A stretch of 64,000 bases of DNA, from contig JAQGEQ010000097.1 in NCBI GenBank assembly GCA_034620365.1, forward strand, positions 1-64,000, in the 5' to 3' direction. The position numbers were made by a program, and so were the translations under genes. Numbering within the stretch: the first letter of the stretch is position 1; the number at the start of each line of letters is the position of its first letter. This document shows, one piece after another, positions 58,351 to 64,000 of this stretch. The stretch comes from Pegea sp. RAD2-039 (Eukaryota; Chordata; Thaliacea; Salpida; Salpidae). The notes below the pieces were generated by a model that was not told the DNA's origin, searched no databases, and saw nothing but the letters and a program-made list of their open reading frames with translations.

Positions 58351-60066
58351 GGTATGACCGCAATATCTAAACACAAAAGAAAGGACCACAATACCATATT
58401 AGTTTTGAACCGACTTAGACCAGTGATTCTAAACCTTTTTCAGTTACTCAAGATAAGTTTTTAAAATTTAAGAATAAATTGTGAGTAAAAATAGTAACTT
58501 TTCAAAATTTGCAAAACAAATAGACTTAATCTAATGTATTTGTGTCTATAAATTCGTGAAGACTGAACTCATTACAAAAAATAAATTAAGTTATACTTTA
58601 ATTACTTTCATTTAATTAAATTTCTAAGTAGTACTAAAAGTGCGAAAATGTTTAAAAGGTTTTATTTTTAATGGTTTTTGATTCATCTTACGAAATAAGA
58701 CTATCTGATAAAAGTAAACTTATCACCTTAAATAGCTGAGAATATTTCGAGTTTTGCAAGTTTATTTATAGATTGTAATCACAGCATTCAAAATAAACTT
58801 ACTTTTTAGCATATAAAGCATTAAATAAATGCTAACGTAATAAATTTTCACTATGAAATATTTTAGATATTTTTAAAACTTATTTATTAATTTGAACTTT
58901 AGTGTTTATTTAGTGTTTAAAATTGTATTTTAAATAGTTGTAAGCTTTCAGTTATTTAAACTTTTATTTGCTTATAATAAAAGTGTTTTTCACAGTTTTT
59001 TCTGTTTGTTTTTCTTATATTATCTGTCAAAATAATTGTAATTATTAATCCTGTTATTAATTTCTTGTTATTAGTCACAAGTTATTTTCATATTTTCAGG
59101 TTGAAATTTATAAAGTCATTTCAATTACTGATTGCTTATAACATTTGATTAAATAATAATTTGATATTTAACAAAAATAGAAACCTCTTAAATTGTTTAA
59201 AATAATTTTAAAGCATTTATTTTTAATATAACTTTTCAATTCAATCATAATTTGTTTATTTAAAATATTTTTAGACTTTGTAATGTTTAAAAGTGCTTTT
59301 ATAACTTATAGATAAAATTTACTTTCATGTGATGTAACCCTTAAAAATATATTTTTTCAGGTTTTCATGAATTTTTAATTCAGAATTAGTTTTAATATAT
59401 GGATTGTTTAGTTTACTATTTTTTACTGTAAATAATTTATTTATTTGTTTAAGTATAATTTTATATTTTTATAGTTTTTAAATAATAGAATATTGAAATA
59501 GATTTTATTTATTTGCTTGTTTTGATATAAATAAAAGCTTATCTCAAGTTTAAGCACTTGAAAATAATGATTTTTTCAATTATATAACTCTTAGTATAAG
59601 TGAGCTTTTGAAATTTTAAATTCATAAACTCTATGAAAATCAGTTTTGTTATTGTTTATATAATTTGTTTATATTCATTCTGTTGAAAATTTAGTTTTAT
59701 TTTGTATATCTTTTAAGTAATTTTCTTTCCAAAAAACCAATTTAATTTTCTTGTTGATATCATTTCTAAATCTAATTAAATACTAAAAGTTTTTTGAAAG
59801 TAAATAAATTTTATTTATAGATTGCAAAGTTTTTATATATAGAATTGCTTACTAGTTATTTTTTTAGCTAATTGCTTCAAACTGATTAATATGAAGTGAT
59901 TAATGATTTATGAATAAATAAACTTATGTTTGTTTATCTAAAAGTTTTTGTCAGTTTTGTTTTATTGTTTTATTAAAGAGTATATTCTAAAAATTGAAAT
60001 TATATATTTGTAACTTAACCTAAATTTATGTATTAAGCACAAATTTATTTTCAAAAACTGTTATTT
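58351..60066. other. AT-rich upstream region of the epsin-like gene
   Basis: I looked here for exons encoding an ENTH domain and found none. 'ttatttcag' (AG at 60068-60069) is a candidate acceptor 30 nt before the ATG. Confidence 0.4.
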
Positions 60067-60098
60067 CAGTGTAACTTAGAAGTAAACACTTGATAAGG

Positions 60099-63000
60099 AT
60101 GGCTGACAAATTAATGAGTGGTCTTGGACGAGAGCTGAGGTACATGGAGTATAAACTTCGTAAAAAGCATTCAGACTGGGATAAAGAAAGAAAAAAGTTG
60201 AAACAGAATCAAGCTGATAAGAAATATCCTAGCATGAAAGAGTTCTCCAGTTCAAGTCTTTCTCCAGATTTTACTGAATCAATGCCTTCTGATCAGAAAG
60301 AAGAAAATCTTCAAATTCAGGTTCAGTTTTTTAGTTGCAAATTTAATAAAAAGTCTAAATTTAGCACCTTGACTTGTAAAAACTCCTTGACCAACAACAC
60401 CAAGTCAATAATAACTTGTCTTACAAACAAATCTTGTGTTTGGGGGTTGAAGGTGCTGAAGACTCACTTGCTTCTAGCACCTTGACTTGCAAAACTCCTC
60501 GACCACCAACACCAAGTCAATAATAACTTGTCTTACAAACAAATCTTGTGTTTGGTAGTTGAAGGTGCTGAAGACTCATTTGCTTCTAGCACCTTGACTT
60601 GTAAAAACTCCTCAGCCAACAACACCAAGTCAATAATAACTTGTCTTACAAACAAATCTTGTGTTTGGTGGTTGAAGGTGCTGAAGACTCATTTGCTTCT
60701 AGCACCTTGACTTGCAAAACTCCTTGACCACCAACACCAAGTCAATAATAACTTGTCTTACAAACAAATCTTGTGTTTGGTAGTTGAAGGTGCTGAAGAC
60801 TCACTTGCTTCTTGCATCTTCACTTGTAAAAACTCCTCGACCAACAACACCAAGTCAATAATAACTTGTCTTACAAACAAAACTTGTGTTTAGTTGTTAA
60901 AGGTGCTGAGGACTCACTTGCTTCTAGCACCTTGACTTGTACAAACTCCTCGACCACCAACACCAAGTCAATAATAACTTGTCTTACAAACAAATCTTGT
61001 GTTTGGGGGTTGAAGGTGCTGAAGACTCACTTGCTTCTAGCACCTTGACTTGCAAAACTCCTCGACCACCAACACCAAGTCAATAATAACTTGTCTTACA
61101 AACAAATCTTGTGTTTGGTAGTTGAAGGTGCTGAAGACTCACTTGCTTCTTGCATCTTCACTTGTAAAAACTCCTTGACCAACAACACCAAGTCAATAAT
61201 AACTTGTCTTACAAACAAATCTTGTGTTTGGTGGTTGAAGGTGCTGAAGACTCACTTGCTTCTAGCACCTTGACTTGCAAAACTCCTCGACCACTAACAC
61301 CAAGTCAATAATAACTTGTCTTACAAACAAATCTTGTGCTTGGTGGTTGAAGGTGCTGAAGACTCACTTGCTTCTAGCACCTTGACTTGTACAAACTCCT
61401 CGACAAACAACATCAAGTCAATAATAACTTTTCTTACAAACAAATCTTGTGTTTGGTGGTTGAAGGTGCTGAAGACTCACTTGCTTCTAGCACCTTGACT
61501 TGTAAAAACTCCTCGACCACCAACACCAAGTCAATAATAACTTGTCTTACAAACAAATCTTGTGTTTGGGGGTTGAAGGTGCTGAAGACTCACTTGCTTC
61601 TAGCACCTTGACTTGCAAAACTCCTCGACCACCAACACCAAGTCAATAATAACTTGTCTTACAAACAAATCTTGTGTTTGGTAGTTGAAGGTGCTGAAGA
61701 CTCACTTGCTTCTAGCACCTTGACTTGTAAAAACTCCTCGACCAACAACATCAAGTCAATAATAACTTGTCTTACAAACAAATCTTGTATTTGGTGGTTG
61801 AAGGTGCTGAAGACTCACTTGCTTCTTGCATCTTCACTTGTAAAAACTCCTCGACCACCAACACCAAGTCAATAATAACTTGTCTTCAAAAATTTGCTTA
61901 CTTTATTAATATGCTTTTCCCTAAAAAATCTTTTATTTACTCAACAAATGCTTAATTTTATGTCAATTCCAAAACCTTTAAATATTAAGTTTTCTGACAT
62001 TTGTTAAGATGCACCAGAAAAAAATTGATTTAATGTAGAATTGAGCTAAAAACAAATTTATTGGATATTTTGATGCATGTCTCCGAGATCTTCATCTTCA
62101 TCTCTTCTGCAGGTTGCACTTGCTATCAGCAAAGAGGAGATGGAGACGAGCAAGCAACAACAAGAGTTAGATCGCGTTCGTCTTGAGATGGCGATGAAAG
62201 AAAGCGAAAACGCGATGGCTGAAACTGAAGCAAAGATTAAACTGAATCAACAACAACAACCTTCAAATGATCCTTGGTCTACATCACTCCAAACGTCACC
62301 TTCATTTGATTCTTTTGGAACTTCTGATTGGTCAGATTCCATTCCTAAAATTGAAACTCCAGCAGGAGTTGATTTGTGGTCAAAAAAATCTCCCCAAAAA
62401 AAGGTGCCCTTAAAAGATGACTTCTCTGATCTGTTTTCATCTTCATCATCTGCTCCTCAACCAACTAATGATCCTTGGGCTAGCTCAGAGATTACTTCAA
62501 GTAATCAAAATATTTTCAACCCTTTTAATGATTCTCTTCAAGTAGCAACCAGCAACAACCAGTTCAGCTCTAATCCAACCACCACAGACCAATTAAACAC
62601 CATTTTAACTGCAAACAACCAGTTTCCGACCAGTAACAACCAGTTCCAGACCAGCAACAACCAGTTTCCGACCAGCAACAACCAGTTTCAAACCAGCAAC
62701 AACCAGTTTCCAACCAGCAACAACCAGTTTCAGACCAGCAACAACCAGTTTCCAACCAGCAACAACCAGTTTCAAACCAGCAACAACCAGTTTCCGACCA
62801 GCAACAACCAGTTCCAGACCAGCAACAACCAGTTTCCAACCAGCAACAACCAGTTTCAGACCAGCAACAACCAGTTAAACACCATTTCAACCAGTAACCA
62901 ACCAGATTTTTTCAACCAATCACCATCATTCGATCCTCTAGCTGAGTTTGATACTCTTACCATCACTAGTAGCTCTCAACAACCAGTTTCAACCACCAAC

Positions 63001-63342
63001 CAACCAATCGCAACTGGTTTCCCTCCAATAATGGAACCATTCCTACTAGAACCAATACCAATATCTTCACATCAACCAACCAACCCTCAACCACCAACTG
63101 AATCAAAAGCAGATAATTTTCTCGAAGGAAATTTTAACAATTTAGTTGACATCAACCAATTACTACCGAGTAAACCTCCAACTAATCCTTATATGATCTC
63201 TAAACCATCTCCAAACGCTTCTAATAGTAGCAGAAATCCTTTCAGACATAAACTACCAGCTCCTTCTCTAAATCAAATGCAAGGAGGTGGTAATAAAGCA
63301 AATCAGTTTTTTCAAACAAACCAAACCAATGATCTATTTTAA
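60099..63342 (+). CDS. epsin-like endocytic adaptor lacking a visible ENTH domain
   Basis: Two exons (60099-60320 and 62113-63342) join in frame to 483 residues. The junction restores a ubiquitin-interacting motif, EENLQIQVALAISKEEMETS (about residues 69-88), of the epsin type. After it come a coiled, Gln-rich stretch, two DPW motifs (NDPWSTS, NDPWASS) of the kind that bind AP-2, Asp-Leu-Phe motifs (SDLF, NDLF at the end), and NPF motifs (FNPFND, RNPFRH) that bind EH-domain proteins. The order UIM-DPW-NPF is that of epsin. The N-terminal 60 residues (MADKLMSGLGRELRYMEYKL, then basic) are not an ENTH domain. Residues from about 180 hold a tandem NNQFPTS/NNQFQTS repeat. The 1.8-kb intron contains minisatellite array 4. 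Either the ENTH is encoded upstream by exons I cannot see or this is a truncated paralogue. Confidence 0.75.
60361..61887 (-). repeat. 113-bp minisatellite, array 4 (about 13.5 units), inside an intron
   Basis: Same unit as arrays 1-3 but in opposite orientation on the plus strand, so again not in the host gene's frame. Units read 'ccaagtcaataataacttgt', 'cttacaaacaaatcttgtgt', 'gaaggtgctgaagactcact' and 'tgcttctagcaccttgactt'. Full units alternate with units that have 'cttgcaaaactcc' instead of 'cttgtaaaaactcc', giving a 225-bp dimer period (for example 60866, 61091, 61316). It fills most of intron 1 of the epsin-like gene. Confidence 0.93.
62622..62878 (+). repeat. coding 42-bp repeat encoding NNQFPTS-NNQFQTS
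   Basis: About six copies of a 42-bp unit (two 21-bp halves) inside the epsin-like exon 2, giving a low-complexity Asn-Gln-Phe-Ser repeat. Synonymous differences between units (tttccg/tttcca, ttccag/tttcaa/tttcag) show the protein repeat is kept in frame. Confidence 0.92.
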
Positions 63343-63468
63343 TCACGTGACTACCATCTTGTATATCGGTGTTTTTTGGGACTGGAATAATTTCAACTTA
63401 ACTATTTTTCAAACTAAATTTTAAAAACCTTTTCGTTGTAAACTCGTTGCTAGATACCATAATCAACG
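63343..63468. other. 3' flank of the epsin-like gene
   Basis: Short intergenic sequence; no feature supported. Confidence 0.3.
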
Positions 63469-63696
63469 TCACCGCTTCTTAATGACGTCATCTGGCAACG
63501 CTTTCTTTATCAAAGTGCCCGACATCTTTCTTAAATAGCTTTGTGGTGCTGATATTGTGGTTTTGCTGACTTTAAAACTGCCTTCTTCATAACCAACCAG
63601 TTGATTAGTCTTTCCCAAGAGGTTTATGTAGTGACGCAAGCCTCTGATTTTTAAAATGTCCCTTTTTTGGTCGGTTCGCGAAAACGCGATATTTTT
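63469..63696 (-). CDS. possible terminal exon of an unrecognised minus-strand gene
   Basis: A 76-codon frame on the minus strand runs from a 3' splice-site-like 'tttgaatctag' (AG at 63698-63697) to a TGA at 63469-63471. It encodes a basic peptide including DILKIRGLRHYINLLGKTNQ, SFKVSKTTISAPQSYLRKMS and LIKKALPDDVIKKR. Base composition is coding-like and more GC-rich than the flanks. There is no start codon in the expected place, so it would be a last exon with earlier exons to the right of the window. I do not recognise it. Confidence 0.35.
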   Translation of the reverse strand, partial: KNIAFSRTDQKRDILKIRGLRHYINLLGKTNQLVGYEEGSFKVSKTTISAPQSYLRKMSGTLIKKALPDDVIKKR

Positions 63697-64000
63697 CTAG
63701 ATTCAAACTTCTATAATTCGATTTAGTTAGCTTGTTGACGAAGACATGTAAAGATCTGTCTGTATTTACGAGTCTTTCAATTTCTTTGTATATTTTCTAC
63801 ACTTTTTCGTTGATTTCTGTAAATATCTGCTCACCTGTCATTTAGTTAAAACTATATTTTATATATCTTCAGGTATTTACTCAATTCAAAATAAATTTGT
63901 TCAACATTTGATCATTTTGAAGTTATTATTTTTTAAATTTAGTTTAAAAGTAAAAAAAAATGTTTTTTTCGAAGTCAGTGTTTCCAAACTGATTTTTTAG
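63697..64000. other. right window edge, no supported gene
   Basis: AT-rich sequence; possible intron of a minus-strand gene. Nothing further seen. Confidence 0.25.

Noticed and set aside
60361-61887. CRISPR-like array of regular repeats
   Set aside because: Units are contiguous tandem copies without unique spacers, and the context is an animal intron. It is a minisatellite.
62570-62890. Minus-strand frame with a repeated Cys-Cys-Trp motif
   Set aside because: It is the antisense shadow of the in-frame NNQF repeat of the epsin-like exon.

Overview
This window is a very AT-rich piece of an invertebrate animal genome. The evidence is spliced genes with very short GT-AG introns (about 43-60 bp, with some of several hundred bp), animal-specific proteins (a DNMT1 relative, a PU.1/SPI-type ETS factor, an epsin-like adaptor, a WDR49/64-like WD40 protein), CR1-like LINEs and tRNA-derived SINEs. 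Most genes have a 3' splice-site-like sequence only 4-45 nt before the start codon, and one gene pair is packed 84 bp apart on one strand, which suggests spliced-leader trans-splicing and operons. I cannot name the species; a tunicate is a guess.

Layout. 1-4.7 kb: two copies of a CR1-like LINE around an unrecognised terminal exon and a repeat fragment. 6.5-10.7 kb: a DNMT1-type gene whose reading frame is intact but whose catalytic motifs are nearly all replaced. 11.5-15.2 kb: two SINE-like elements in non-coding DNA. 16.5-18.2 kb: uroporphyrinogen decarboxylase (5 exons). 19.5-20.7 kb, minus: SPI-family ETS factor (3 exons). 22.7-26.95 kb: LINE debris, including a PHD-finger ORF1 relic running into a 113-bp minisatellite. 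27.4-32.9 kb: two intronless SmD1 genes in inverted orientation with identical coding DNA and diverged flanks. 33.7-38.9 kb, minus: a WD40/EF-hand protein of the WDR49/WDR64 type with about 20 exons. 40.4-41.05 kb, minus: an unrecognised 178-residue protein. 44.2 kb: PSME3IP1/FAM192A homologue. 47.6-49.9 kb: intronless CDC5L. 50.2-51.5 kb, minus: RMI2 followed by NDUFA7, operon-like. 54.3-57.1 kb: GTP-type succinyl-CoA ligase beta subunit (8 exons), one intron of which is an array of TGACGTCA sites. 60.1-63.3 kb: an epsin-like protein without an ENTH domain in this window. 63.5-63.7 kb, minus: a possible terminal exon.

The genes are mostly housekeeping (haem synthesis, splicing, respiratory complex I, TCA cycle, genome stability, endocytosis) and show no shared pathway. 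The most notable object is the DNMT1 relative. Its RFTS zinc ligands, both BAH domains and the methyltransferase scaffold are preserved, while the catalytic Pro-Cys loop, the ENV motif, the Gln-x-Arg-x-Arg motif and the Gly-Asn-Ala-Val motif are all lost and the CXXC finger is absent. It looks like a maintained pseudo-methyltransferase, perhaps kept as a chromatin reader or scaffold. A second recurring theme is the 113-bp minisatellite, found as four separate arrays, two of them inside introns.
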